From assembly GCA_000009845.1 (NCBI GenBank), contig AP006628.2:530590-594589 (forward strand): a DNA stretch of 64,000 bases. The letters run 5' to 3'. Positions within the stretch are counted from its first letter, which is position 1, and each line of letters starts with the position of its first letter. The notes under the pieces are model-generated. The model saw only the letters and a list, made by a program, of their open reading frames with translations. It was not told the DNA's origin and did not search any database. A program made the translations under genes and the position numbers. The stretch comes from Onion yellows phytoplasma OY-M (GTDB lineage Bacteria > Bacillota_I > Bacilli_A > Acholeplasmatales > Acholeplasmataceae). This document shows positions 1 to 10,033 of this stretch, piece after piece.

Positions 1-2110
1 CTTTTACTTTTTGCAATAAATGTTGTTGAAAAGAATCAAGGGAGTTTGTTTTAGGGTTGTTGCATAATTCTTGTACTTCTTCTAAATCAAAGGTTTGTTT
101 AGGGAAAAATTTATTTTCTAAAAAAGTAATTAAAGTTTGGGTTTGACATTGGGTAGGGTTGTTAGTAAAATGTGGCAAAATAGCTTTATTAAGGGTCTTT
201 TGCATTAAATCTTGAACGATTTGTTCTACTCTATTGCTAACTAGAATTTCTTTTCTTTGGTTATAGATAATTTCTCTTTGAATACGTAAAATATCATCAT
301 ATTTTAAGAGGTATTTACGATAGTCAAAATTGGAAGATTCTACTTTTTTTTGTATTTTGGTAAAAAATTTAGTCACCATTTTAGATGAAGTTTTAGTTTC
401 GGAATCGCTTATTTTTTGGAGCAAAGAAATAATTTTTTCTATTCTAGTGCCACCAAATCTTTGGGCAAGTTCATCTTCGCTAGAAATAAAAAAACGTGAA
501 TAACCAGGGTCGCCTTGACGTCCAGCACGTCCTCTTAATTGGTTATCAATTCTTCGTGATTCGTGTCTTTCAGTACCTAAAACAGCAAGTCCGCCTAATT
601 CTTTAACCCCTTCGCCTAAACGAATATCAGTTCCACGTCCTGCCATATTAGTAGCAATAGTAACTGCATTTTTAAGTCCTGCCTTAGCAATGATGTCTGC
701 TTCTTTAGAGTGGTTTTTGGCATTTAGAATTTCGTGTTTAATGGAATGTTTTTTTAATTTTTTAGAAATAATTTCAGAAACTTCTACTGTAGTTGTCCCA
801 ATTAAAATGGGTTGTCTTTTTTTGTGGCGAGAAGTTATTTCTTCAATTAAAGCGTCGTATTTTTCTTTTAAAGAAACAAAAATAAAATCGGGCTCGTCAA
901 TTCTTATCATAGGAACATTGGTAGGAATTTCGATAACTTCCATGTTATAAATGTCTCTAAATTCATCTTCTTCGGTTTTGGCAGTTCCTGTCATCCCTGA
1001 TAATTTGTGATAAAGACGGAAAAAATTTTGATAAGTAATAGTAGCTCCAATGGAAGTTTCTTCTTTAATTAATACTCCTTCTTTGGCTTCTAATGCTTGG
1101 TGAAGACCGTCGCTAAATTGGCGTCCTGGCAAAGCACGTCCAGTAAATTGATCAATAATTAGAACTTGTCCATCTTTGTAATCAACCAAGTAATCTTTGT
1201 CTTTGTGCATCGTAAAAGCTGCTTTAAGGGCGTTTTTGACATGGTGGAGCAAAGAGGCGTGTTCTACGTTGTATAAATTATCAATTTGGAAAAAGTTTTC
1301 AGCTTTGGTAATTCCTTCTTCGGTAAGTTCAATTGTTTTAGTTTCTAATTCAATAAGATAATGTCTATTTTTAAGGGTGCGAACAAAACGTTGTGCTTCT
1401 TTGTATAAATTCTTAGTTTCTTTGACACTTTGGGAAATAATTAAAGGCGTTCTTGCCTCATCAATTAAAATAGAGTCTACTTCATCAACAATAGCATAAC
1501 TGTAAGGGCGTTTCATTACCAAATTGGAAGCTTCAATTTCCATGTTGTCTCTTAAATAATCAAACCCTAATTCACTGTTAGTAGTGTAGAGAATATCACA
1601 TAAATAGGCTTGTTGTTTTTGTGCGTGGTCTTTGTCTTTGGTATTAAGTCCTACTGTCATTCCCAAAAAGCGAAAAACATCACCGATGCTACCTTCAAAT
1701 TCTCTTTTAGCTAGGTATTCATTGACTGTAACAATGTGAACAGGGTTACCACTTAAAGCGTTAAGATAAGCAGGCATGATGGCAGTAAGGGTTTTTCCTT
1801 CCCCAGTTTTCATCTCAGAAATATTTCCTTGATGCAAAATTACAGCGCCCAAAATTTGAACGTAATAAGGAGTAAGTCCTGTTACTCTTTTGGTAGCTTC
1901 TTTGGCAAGAGCATAGGCTTCGGGCAGCAGTTGGTTAAGGGTTTTTCCTTCTTGAAAGAGTTTTTTTAATTCTGCGGTTTTTGTGGCAAAATCTTTGTCA
2001 TCTAATAAAGCCATTTGGGCTTCTAAATTTTGTACTTTATTAGCTATGGTTCTAGCTTTTCTTAAAGCTTTTTTGGAAGAATTAAATATTTTTTTTAAAA
2101 AATTTAACAT
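1..2110 (-). CDS. secA: Preprotein translocase ATPase SecA (C-terminal part outside window)
   Basis: SecA is the motor ATPase that drives unfolded preproteins through the SecYEG channel. In a phytoplasma it is the route by which Sec-signal effectors such as TENGU leave the cell. The frame opens at ATG 2108-2110 and stays open to the left edge, giving about 703 residues of a protein usually near 840. The start MLNFLKKIF, the Walker A MKTGEGKT near residues 100-107 and the following TAIMPAYLN segment are diagnostic. Family DEAD, preprotein cross-linking and scaffold regions follow in order. It faces a long leader (2111-2400) with nested inverted repeats. The C-terminus is cut by the window edge only; I see no sign of damage. 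Confidence 0.96.
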   Translation of the reverse strand, partial: MLNFLKKIFNSSKKALRKARTIANKVQNLEAQMALLDDKDFATKTAELKKLFQEGKTLNQLLPEAYALAKEATKRVTGLTPYYVQILGAVILHQGNISEMKTGEGKTLTAIMPAYLNALSGNPVHIVTVNEYLAKREFEGSIGDVFRFLGMTVGLNTKDKDHAQKQQAYLCDILYTTNSELGFDYLRDNMEIEASNLVMKRPYSYAIVDEVDSILIDEARTPLIISQSVKETKNLYKEAQRFVRTLKNRHYLIELETKTIELTEEGITKAENFFQIDNLYNVEHASLLHHVKNALKAAFTMHKDKDYLVDYKDGQVLIIDQFTGRALPGRQFSDGLHQALEAKEGVLIKEETSIGATITYQNFFRLYHKLSGMTGTAKTEEDEFRDIYNMEVIEIPTNVPMIRIDEPDFIFVSLKEKYDALIEEITSRHKKRQPILIGTTTVEVSEIISKKLKKHSIKHEILNAKNHSKEADIIAKAGLKNAVTIATNMAGRGTDIRLGEGVKELGGLAVLGTERHESRRIDNQLRGRAGRQGDPGYSRFFISSEDELAQRFGGTRIEKIISLLQKISDSETKTSSKMVTKFFTKIQKKVESSNFDYRKYLLKYDDILRIQREIIYNQRKEILVSNRVEQIVQDLMQKTLNKAILPHFTNNPTQCQTQTLITFLENKFFPKQTFDLEEVQELCNNPKTNSLDSFQQHLLQKVK

Positions 2111-2507
2111 AATCGTTTTAATCCTTTATATTTTTTAGTTTTTGAATTTGTAATTGCGGGTTGTTGGTTCGTATTTCAACAATTCTTACTTTGGTTCAAT
2201 ATTAAAAAATGAAAATAAAATGAAGTGAGGTGAAAGCGCAATGAAAATAAAATAATGTTAATTTTTATCAAAAACCTGAGTGAAAAAACAAAAATTAACA
2301 ATTTTAGTGTGAAACCAAAGTAATTGGAGGGGAAAAATGAAAATAATTGGGCAGCAAAAGCCCTTATTTGCAATCCCATTATTATTTATTTTAACATATA
2401 TTTAGTGGTTTGTTGACATCATTTAATTATTTTTTGCTGTTTGTGGCTTTATTTGCGGATTTGGTGGTGGTGGCGAAAAAAAGCAAAAAGTGCGCGAGGG
2501 AAAAATG
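2111..2507 (-). promoter_or_regulatory. Structured secA leader / inverted-repeat intergenic region
   Basis: This 400-base stretch upstream of secA holds no convincing gene. Two nested pairs of perfect 11-bp inverted repeats stand out. The outer pair is TTACTTTGGTT at 2186-2196 with its complement at 2313-2323. The inner pair is TGTTAATTTTT at 2256-2266 with its complement at 2290-2300. Read as secA-strand RNA they would form a long multi-stem leader. Read as DNA the outer pair could be the ends of a 138-bp MITE-like insert. A possible leftward -10 (TAAAAT, complement at 2388-2393) lies just upstream, with a weak -35. The 67-codon frame at 2176-2379 overlaps the repeats and looks like chance. 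Confidence 0.45.
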
Positions 2508-2543
2508 AAAAAAAGACTACCGCCATTAGATAGTCTTTTTTTA
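2508..2543. terminator. Bidirectional hairpin terminator
   Basis: An A-run, then GACTA, an 11-base loop, TAGTC and a T-run. The A/T flanks extend the stem, so it could terminate transcription from either side. It separates secA from the NUDIX gene region. Confidence 0.7.
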
Positions 2544-2635
2544 GTTAAAACAATTTATTTTGTGGTTTTAAAAATTGCTTTAAAAATTTGAACAATAAAT
2601 GCGACCTATAGAATTTTTTAATAATTTGGATTAAT

Positions 2636-2697
2636 AATTATTTCAATTTATAATTATTTCAATTTATAATTATTTCAATTTATAATTATTTTGAATG
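2636..2697. repeat. Tandem 16-bp repeat, about 3.5 copies
   Basis: Three exact copies of AATTATTTCAATTTAT at 2636-2683, then a partial copy that diverges at its end. It is simple AT-rich sequence between two genes, downstream of the leftward NUDIX gene. The copy number may vary between strains. Confidence 0.85.
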
Positions 2698-2728
2698 TAA
2701 TAATTTGGAATATATTTTAATTTTTTTC

Positions 2729-3238
2729 TTAGCAAAGATATTTTGTCTGACAAAATTTAGTTTTGTATGTTTGAGGTTGGGTTTGGTTTTTGTGTTGCAA
2801 AAAATCTTTTAAAAAGGTTTTGTCAATTTCCATCATAGCATCCATTGGCAAAGAGGCCTCATCAAACCATTTTAGTTCAGCAACTTCATCATCTTGTGGG
2901 CTTAATTTTCCTTGTGTTTTAGTTACTACAAAAGCCATAACAACTGGATAGACAACATCTCCGTTAGGATAATTGATAACAAAATGTTTTCCACAATAGG
3001 TACGAAAGGGATGAATTTCTAAAGCTTTAAGACCTGTTTCTTCTTCTAGTTCTCTTACGCAAACATCAGCTCCAGTTTCTCCTAATTCCATTGCTCCACC
3101 ATGAAGTCCCCAAACATTAAAATCTTTGCGGAATTGCAATAAATATTTATTATTTTCATAAACAATAACGGAAGCCCCAGGAGAAAATAAAGGGTCTTTC
3201 CCAATTTTTTGGCGCAATTTGTTGATATAGTTGCTCAT
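2729..3238 (-). CDS. NUDIX hydrolase
   Basis: A 169-residue NUDIX protein, a pyrophosphohydrolase of nucleoside-diphosphate-linked substrates (house-cleaning of nucleotides or RNA 5' ends). The complete NUDIX box lies at about residues 48-70: it begins GAMELGE and ends with the RELEEETGL helix, so the Mg-binding glutamates are present. The strands before the box (ASVIVYENNKYLLQFRKD) fit the fold. It starts at ATG 3236-3238. The tail after about residue 150 is Gln/Thr/Lys-rich and probably disordered. Substrate cannot be assigned. It stands alone, with wide non-coding flanks. Confidence 0.9.
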   Translation of the reverse strand: MSNYINKLRQKIGKDPLFSPGASVIVYENNKYLLQFRKDFNVWGLHGGAMELGETGADVCVRELEEETGLKALEIHPFRTYCGKHFVINYPNGDVVYPVVMAFVVTKTQGKLSPQDDEVAELKWFDEASLPMDAMMEIDKTFLKDFLQHKNQTQPQTYKTKFCQTKYLC

Positions 3239-3888
3239 TTAAAAAACCTTTTTCCATTCTTTCTTTTTTAATTTATTTTTTTAATTTTAGCTTTTTTAAT
3301 TTTAATATTGTTAATATTGTCAAAAAGTTATTTTTGAATTAAGAAATAAATATTTTTGGTAAAATTAGTAAAAAGTGTAGATAGCATAGATAGCAAATAA
3401 ATGAAAATGCAAATAATAAGTTTTTTGTAAAAATATTTCAAATTATTATTTGATTTATTATAAATAGTTGTTTAATTGATGGCTAAAATTTTGCTAATAT
3501 TTTTCCTCCCAATATTTTTTTGGATAACTTTTATTTCTGTATTTGTTGGATGGCACAATTTATGGCTTTAATTTTTTTATTTTTTAAAGCAAACTTTACA
3601 AATGAAAGTAAACTTTTAAAATTAAAAGCTTAGTGAAATAGGGCTTTAACAACCAAAATAAAAGATGACAAAACTAAAAAAATTATACTTACTATTTTAT
3701 TTTATCATTTTTTTTAATATTATGTTATTTTTTGCTAACTTTTTTATTTTTTTGTTGTTTTGTAATTTGAAAAAGGCAATTTTTAGTAATTTGTTAATTT
3801 GAGCTACTAAAAATACTTGATTATTCAAAAATATTGACTTTTATATTAGTTGTAAAAAGTGCAAAAATATTATAATAACTCAAAAAGG
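3239..3888. other. Non-coding AT-rich stretch
   Basis: About 650 bases with no supported gene. A possible 45-codon rightward frame near 3664 begins with a hydrophobic Lys/Leu/Phe-rich peptide, reminiscent of a signal peptide, but has no ribosome binding site and little else. I treat it as probably non-coding. The stretch ends in a rightward-reading terminator. Confidence 0.5.
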
Positions 3889-3914
3889 AAGCCCTTCAAC
3901 AAAAGGGCTTTTTT
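3889..3914 (+). terminator. Rho-independent terminator
   Basis: AAGCCCTT, a short loop, AAGGGCTT and a T-run on the plus strand. It faces the leftward protease gene, so either a small rightward transcript ends here or it protects the converging transcript. Confidence 0.75.
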
Positions 3915-3991
3915 ATTTCAAACATTTTATTATTAGAAAATTATAAATCTTATTTATTTTAACTTTTTTTTAAAGGATATTTTTTAGTAAT

Positions 3992-4564
3992 TCATCTAAA
4001 TCTTTTGAGATAAAGTTTTTTAATTAATAATTTACGGGCTATTTCATCTAAGGCATCTTTATTATTTTGTAATAAATGTTCTGTTTTTTGTAAAAAGGCA
4101 TTAAAATCTTTTTGAGGATAAGGAGAGAATTTATTTAAGTTATGTTTAGCACTATTATGGTCAGAACCAGAGCCTTTTCCTACTTGTAAACGTTTCATTT
4201 GATGGTTTTTGGCTAAAATATTTTCAGCAGCAGTTCCTCCAAAATTAAGGAGTGTTTCTGTTTTGGGATCAGATTTTAAAACTTTGCAAGAAGTATGTCC
4301 CAAGGTTCTTTGAGTACGTTTAATTGTAACGTAATGAACTTGAAAATTTTCAGGATATAAAAGAGCTATAAGAGTATGTCCTGCTTCATGATAACTTGTT
4401 ATTTCTTCTTCTTCTAATTGTTTTTCTTTTAAAAAATAACCCCATAGATCATATTTCAAAAAGTTTTTAATTTTAGTGTGATTACCAAGATAAATAACAG
4501 TTATAAATAAAACATTAATTACAATTAAACCCCAAAGCCAAATATGGATTAATTGATTTGACAA
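3992..4564 (-). CDS. Membrane-anchored M41 (FtsH-type) zinc peptidase domain without ATPase
   Basis: 190 residues with one membrane span (about residues 8-26) followed only by an FtsH-like peptidase domain. The zinc site HEAGH is at 59-63, GGTAAE at 109-114 and the probable third ligand is the Asp of GSGSDHNSA near 135. Full FtsH carries an AAA domain between membrane and peptidase; here it is absent, and a lone AAA-like gene lies upstream in the same cluster at 7743-9045. The start is uncertain. TTG 4564 has no ribosome binding site, while AGAGGTGAGG lies near 4610-4620 but is followed by no standard start codon, so the true start may have been lost. The reading frame itself is intact. Confidence 0.72.
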   Translation of the reverse strand: MSNQLIHIWLWGLIVINVLFITVIYLGNHTKIKNFLKYDLWGYFLKEKQLEEEEITSYHEAGHTLIALLYPENFQVHYVTIKRTQRTLGHTSCKVLKSDPKTETLLNFGGTAAENILAKNHQMKRLQVGKGSGSDHNSAKHNLNKFSPYPQKDFNAFLQKTEHLLQNNKDALDEIARKLLIKKLYLKRFR

Positions 4565-4613
4565 CTTATTATCTAATTTTTGATAATCATTGGTTTTATT
4601 CTTAACGATAACC

Positions 4614-7568
4614 TCACCTCTGATTTAGCCAATCATTTATTTGTCTTCTGACTTGTTCTGTGTGTTCAAAATTTTGAAAAGAATTATTAACCCAATTAAA
4701 AGTTTTATTATGTGCTTGAAGTGATTCAAAAGAAAGTGTTACTAATAAATTTAATAATTTAGTTGCATATGTTTGAATTATGTCTTTTAAACCTTGTTTT
4801 AGTCTTTCTAGTTGAATGTTTAGTTCGTTGAGATGACTTTCATAAGATGCTAAAATTTGTTCTAGATTAGGATATAATTCAGGATTATTGAAAACTGGAG
4901 GAAATTCTTATCCTTGGGGTTCTAAAATTAAGGGTTCTGGAAATGTTTCTTTTGTTTCTTGTATTTGTTGTATTGCATTTCTTATTTTTTCTTGTTCTTT
5001 TTGTTTGGCTTGTTTTTTGTTGAACTGATGTTTGCTCTGCTGAAATTTCACGTTCCTTGGTGTTTTGTGCTCTTTGATTTTGGTTTGTTGATTCTATATT
5101 TTGATTATTTAATTGTAAAATATCTTTTTCTGTTTGAGTTTGTTTTTTCACATTAGGAAATAAAGCTTCCAAAAGACTCATAATTTCATCATGTCTACTT
5201 TTAAAATTAATATAATGATGTTCTAAGTCATTCTTTAATGTAGTTTGGTCTTCTTTACTTTTGTGGGCTTTCTGAGATAAGTTAGTGTGTAGATTTTGCA
5301 TAACATTATTAAGCCAAGTGTTTTAGCCTTTAAAAAGATTTTTGTCTTCTTGGGTAATTTGTTCTGGAGTTTGGATTTCTTGAAAAAAGTATTAATAGCT
5401 TCTTTATAACTTTGATATTCTTCTTCAATTATTCTTTCATTTTCTTTGTTTATTGCATCAAAAATGGGTACTTTTGGCATTTTTACTTGTTCTAAATTTT
5501 GAATAAAAGTATTTATATTTGTGTTATGTGCTGTTAATAAACGTAATATAGTTTGAATATAAAAATAAGCATTGCTGCTTTGTTTAAAATTAGTTTCTGG
5601 GTTAGTAATTAATTGATTGTAGTGTAGTTCTTTATCTATTTATGAGTCTTGTAATTTTTTTAAGAGGCTTAAAAATTTAGTTTTTGTTAAAGGAGTTGCA
5701 AAAACCCCATTTAATTCATCATGTGGTTCTAAGTTATTAAATTTGGTTTTCATCTCTTCTGATTCTCGCAAAAGAGCTTAATATTTAATAATTAAGTATT
5801 CTATTTTAGCTTTTAATTCAGCTAAATTTTGATCTAATTCTTGTTTAGTTTGGGCTTGTTGTTCGGTAAATGCTTCTCTTTTGGTACAATAATTATTATT
5901 AAAAGTATCAAAATCTTTTTTTAAAGAAGTTGTATTAAGATTATCAATTGGATTTTCTTGGATAAAATTTTTAATCTTGGTAATTTCTGTTTGAACCTTA
6001 TTTTTGGACGTTTCTAAAAGTTATAATGGTTCAGTAACATAAGTATTGATTAATTCATTAATTCCTTGTTGTAATTGTGTTTGTAAGAGATTTTATTGTT
6101 GTAAATAAATTTCATAAGGTTTTCTATCTTTAAAACGATTAGCAATATCTTTTTTTGGGTTTCTAATTGTTGTAATAAAAAAGTTTGATATTTTGGAATA
6201 GTTTCTTTTTGTTCTTGGTATATTTTTTCATAATTAGTATGAAGTTTTTCTAAATCTTTGACTGATTTTTCTTTCATACCATTTTGATTAGGATTATTGA
6301 AATCATTAAAAGTTATTGTTTTTAAAAGAGTAGCTTGGTCTTCAATAGTACAACGAGCTTTTAGAATAAATTTAGCATAAACATCTTTTAATTGAGGTAA
6401 ATTAGTCTCTATTTGAGTATTGTTTTGCAAAACAACTTCTTGAGTAGCAGGTTGTATTATTTTTTGAAAATAATCAACGAAATTATTTTTGTTGCTTCCA
6501 TAAAAATCATCTATTAAAGTATCATCTCCATGAGCCAAAAAACGATCAATTTCTGGGTATATCTCACGAACTTCAAAATTATTTTTAGTTATTTCTAAAT
6601 TTGGTAGTGTTTCGTGATTAACCGAAGTAAGATAATCATGTGGTTGTTCTTGCAAACGAAGTAGAGAAGAAGTTTTGTGCAATAAATTATTGTGATTGCT
6701 TATTTCAGTATAAAACTTTTCTACAATAGAATTGATACCAGCCCGGGCCGTCGACCACGCGTGCCCTATAGTGAGTCGTATTACAGAGATTCAAAAACTC
6801 AATTCTAAATTGCAAATTAGAATAATCAGTTTGAAAACTTGAAAGTTGGGTTCGTTTTAGATCATCTTCATCTCTTAAAGAAAATTTTTCTGTTTGGGAA
6901 GTTAGCTCTTGGGAATTGGAGTTTTTTTGGATATTGTATTCTTCCAAAACATATTTAGTTGTTAGAACTGCAATAAGATAATTAAAATATTGGTTTAAGG
7001 CACTTTCTAAATCAGATGCTTGATTAGCTCCACTCAAGGATAAAATTTTTTCAAAAATAGGATTTGGTTTAGTTTGTCTTTGATTTCTTTGATTCCAATA
7101 TTTGGTAAAAGTATCTTTATCATAAAAATAATCATATAATTTTTCGTATTGTTGTCTAGTTTCTTTTTCACAAGTTTCTCTTTGTTTGTCTTGTTGTTTT
7201 TTGGCTTGTTTATGTCTTTTAAAAACTTCATTTTCTTGGGCTGGTTCTGGTTTATATGGTAATTCTTGTTGTTCGTTTGGTTGGTTTGTAGTTGGTTGGG
7301 AGGCTTCGTTTGGTTTGGGAGTTTCGTTTGGATTTGGAAGTTGTCTTTGAGGAGGTTGTTCTAAATTTTGTGGAGTTGGTTGGTTTTGAGGAGTTGGAGG
7401 ATTTGAAGGATTTAAAGGATTTGGAACTTCATCAGAAAAGACATAACAACTAATACTTATTTTTAAAAAGATTAATGCAAAAAGGAAAAGAAAAAGCCAA
7501 TACTTATAAAAGATAATATAATTAGTATTTTTAGTAATAGTTTTTTTGGCAATAAGGTAATTATCCAT
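4614..7568 (-). pseudogene. Large membrane-anchored coiled-coil protein, broken
   Basis: One long decayed gene, originally about 980 codons. It starts at ATG 7568 with a membrane segment (about residues 25-45), then a Pro/Asn/Gln-rich stretch and long Lys/Glu/Gln helices. Similar protein sequence can be followed through at least five in-frame stops (for example near 4911, 5641, 5777, 6023 and 6093) and several 1-nt shifts (near 5300-5400 and 6150). The frame ends at TGA 4614-4616, overlapping the ribosome-binding region of the M41 gene, which suggests an operon. A 48-nt adaptor interrupts it at 6737-6784. Function unknown; family is a phytoplasma-type coiled-coil membrane protein. Some breaks may be sequence errors. 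Confidence 0.7.
6737..6784 (-). other. Residual PCR genome-walking adaptor (not genomic)
   Basis: On the minus strand this stretch begins GTAATACGACTCACTATAGG (T7 promoter) and runs through MluI, SalI and SmaI/SrfI sites to GCTGGT. That is, from memory, the commercial GenomeWalker adaptor, 48 nt in full. The next minus-strand bases are ATC, half of an EcoRV site, as expected for a blunt EcoRV library. Local base composition is far from the surrounding AT-rich DNA. The assembly join is therefore artificial and bases may be missing next to it. Confidence 0.95.
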
Positions 7569-7742
7569 ATCAAATTAACCTCCTTTTTAAAATATTTTCT
7601 TCAAGTTATGTTAGAGTATAAATTATAAATATTATACCATAATAATTGATTTTAAAAGCAATATTTTTTTAATTATATTTTGTTTTTTTTGTACGTCTTC
7701 GTCAATAAGTGGTCCTCGTGTTCCTAAATGATTATTTCTTTC

Positions 7743-9045
7743 TTAGTTATATAAAGAATTATTTATTTTTTCCAATGCCTCTTTAGCTTCTTGGCTTAAA
7801 TTATTATTGTTTAAATAATCTTGTCTATGACCAAAATATTCACCACAAGCTTCTTCTAAATCAGAAATTAAAATTTCTGAATGTCCATGGAAACCTGCTT
7901 TATTAGCAGCATTAGTAATTAAGTTTTCTAATTTTCTTCCTGATAAAAGGTCAAAGAAATGTTTTTTAATACCTTCTAAAACTTCTATATCATATTTAGG
8001 TTTGCCATTTTGGTCAGTTGGAGGAAGATATTGGGCGCCTGCTTTTTTCATTTTTTCAAGCCTTTCATTTCTATCAACTACATTATTAACAGGGTCTAAA
8101 GTTGCCATAAAATATTCTATGGCTCCAATTTTTATGCTACCTCTAAAACTTTTTTTAGCAACGGCAGGAATAACATAACCATGTTCTATGGCTTCTGCAA
8201 ACATTTCTGGATGGTCTAGGGAATAGTTGAAATTATCAGCAATAACTTTTAGATAATCATAAGTGTTTTGATTAATTTTGTAAAGTTTTGCCATAAGACG
8301 TAAGAATCCAATTCTTCTATCAGATTCGATGTTTCCGATGTATACAGGTTCTAGACGAGAAACGATGGCAGAATCTATTTTTCCTAAGTGATTAGTTGCA
8401 ACCACAAAACAAATTGGTTTGTCAGGATCTGTTTTTACACCATCTAATTCAGCTGAGATTAAAAGCGGTTTTTTAGCATCACCTGGTTCTAAAAAGTCTT
8501 TAGAATCTCTGGCTTTAATAGTTTCTTCGGCTTCATCTGCAAAGACAATTGAAGAACTATTTTTTCTTGCTTTGGCAAAGATTTTTTCTATTTCTTCCAA
8601 AGTGTGAGTAGGCTTTCCTTTTTTTCCTAAATTATATTTATGTTTAGTTATTAGGTCAAAAAGGTCCCCTATTTCTTTTAATTTTTGAATGGGTTCTTCT
8701 AATCCGAAAATACAACTATAAGGTTTAAAATTTTCAAAATTAAATTCTGGAGGAGTAAGCACATCTAATAAACCAGATAAAGAATCGGAGTTCATAGCAG
8801 AAAAATTGGATGAATTATTTTGGGATTGGTCGTCGTCTTCATTGGGGGTTTTTAGGTTTTTTAGGTTTTTTTCTTGTCTGGTTTGGGATTTCCTGGAAAA
8901 TTAGAATCTGGAAAAGGTCCGTTTACAAATTGATTTTCATGATCATTTTTAGTATGATTTAAAACCAAAGCAAACACTAAAGAAAAAAGGTTACTAAAGT
9001 TAGAATAATTAAACTTAAAGTAATAGATTTGTTTTTTAGTTGCAT
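7743..9045 (-). pseudogene. FtsH-like AAA ATPase domain protein, Walker A missing, frameshifted
   Basis: The original start is ATG 9043-9045, with a membrane segment in the first 30 residues. The frame shifts near 8975 and near 8865 (both in homopolymers) and is then open from 8795 to 7743 (350 residues). That part shows an AAA domain: Walker B SSIVFADEAEE and the second region of homology ATNHLGKID...SRLEP. The segment that should carry GPPGTGKT is absent, replaced by GKKGKPTHT-like sequence, so ATP binding looks lost. It lies in the same leftward cluster as the stand-alone M41 peptidase. It could be a decayed half of a split FtsH or an inactive scaffold. Confidence 0.7.
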
Positions 9046-9074
9046 TTATTTATACCTTTCTTAATTTAGGATTT

Positions 9075-9993
9075 CTAATAAATTCTATTTTGAAATATTG
9101 CAGGAAGTGTATCTTTTCTTATGTCGTTTGCGTATGTAAAAAGAGATTTAACTGTTGTATCAATGTTTGTGTTTAACTCTCGCAAATGTTTTTTCTAATT
9201 CAGAAACTTTATGGGAAAGAGTTATTTAATTGATTTTGGTTTTAGTATTAAGATATAGATCTAAAATATTTGCAAAAGCTCTTAGATACCCTCTTCCTTG
9301 TTGTAATTGTTCATAGCTATATGTAGGTTGTCCTGTTAATACATATTTTCCTGTCGTGCCATCTACTTCTGCTTTGTCTTCCAAATCCTTTTTAGCGTTG
9401 TCTCTGAATTTACAACATTTTTGAAATTTGTCTACTAATCCAATAATACCTTTAAGTGTGGTTTTTGCTGAATTTGCAGAAGGAGTATTAAGATTTGGGA
9501 TATTTTCGTATTCTTTTTCAAATTGTTTTCTAGCACTTTCAAAAATATAAGTTGTAACTTGGTCTAGATGATTTTGTAAATTAACTTCTTGAAGCCCTTC
9601 AAGATTTTTTTCTAATCCTGTTAAGCAATCGTTGTTATTAAAATTCCAATCAGCAGTCTTTTTAACTTGTTCTAATTGTTTTTTAAATTCCTTACAAAAA
9701 TTAGTTACTTCACCTTGAAATTCCTATAAAGGATTGGGATTTGGAAGTGGAGTTTGGTATAAAAATTGGTTTTTAAATTCATCTAAAAGTTTTTCTTTTT
9801 GTTCATTTGATAATTGAGTTTCGTTTGGTTCTGCTTTTTGTAATTTAGCTAAATCATTTTCTAATTTATTAATTTTATTATTAGATTAATAACATGCAAA
9901 TACTAAAACAACAGTTATTAATATCAAAGCAACAACTGCTACTTTTTGCCAATGTTCTTTAAACAAATTTACTTGATTATTTTGTGTTAACAT
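9075..9993 (-). pseudogene. Membrane-anchored helical protein, broken by three stops
   Basis: Starts at ATG 9991-9993 with MLTQNNQVNLFKEHW and a strong membrane span (VAVVALILITVVLVFACY). It continues as Glu/Lys/Gln-rich helices for about 300 codons. The frame is broken by TAA after residue 36, TAG and TAA further down, and a 1-nt shift near 9185. It can then be followed to TAG 9075-9077. It sits 30 nt upstream of the AAA gene start, consistent with one transcription unit. I do not recognise the family. Each stop could be derived from a glutamine codon by a single C-to-T change. Confidence 0.6.
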
Positions 9994-10033
9994 GGTTTTT
10001 TTCTTTTCTATTTATTTTATATCTTTTATATCT

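Noticed and set aside
2176-2379. 67-codon leftward frame upstream of secA
   Set aside because: Overlaps the inverted repeats, has no ribosome binding site and no family likeness; treated as leader.
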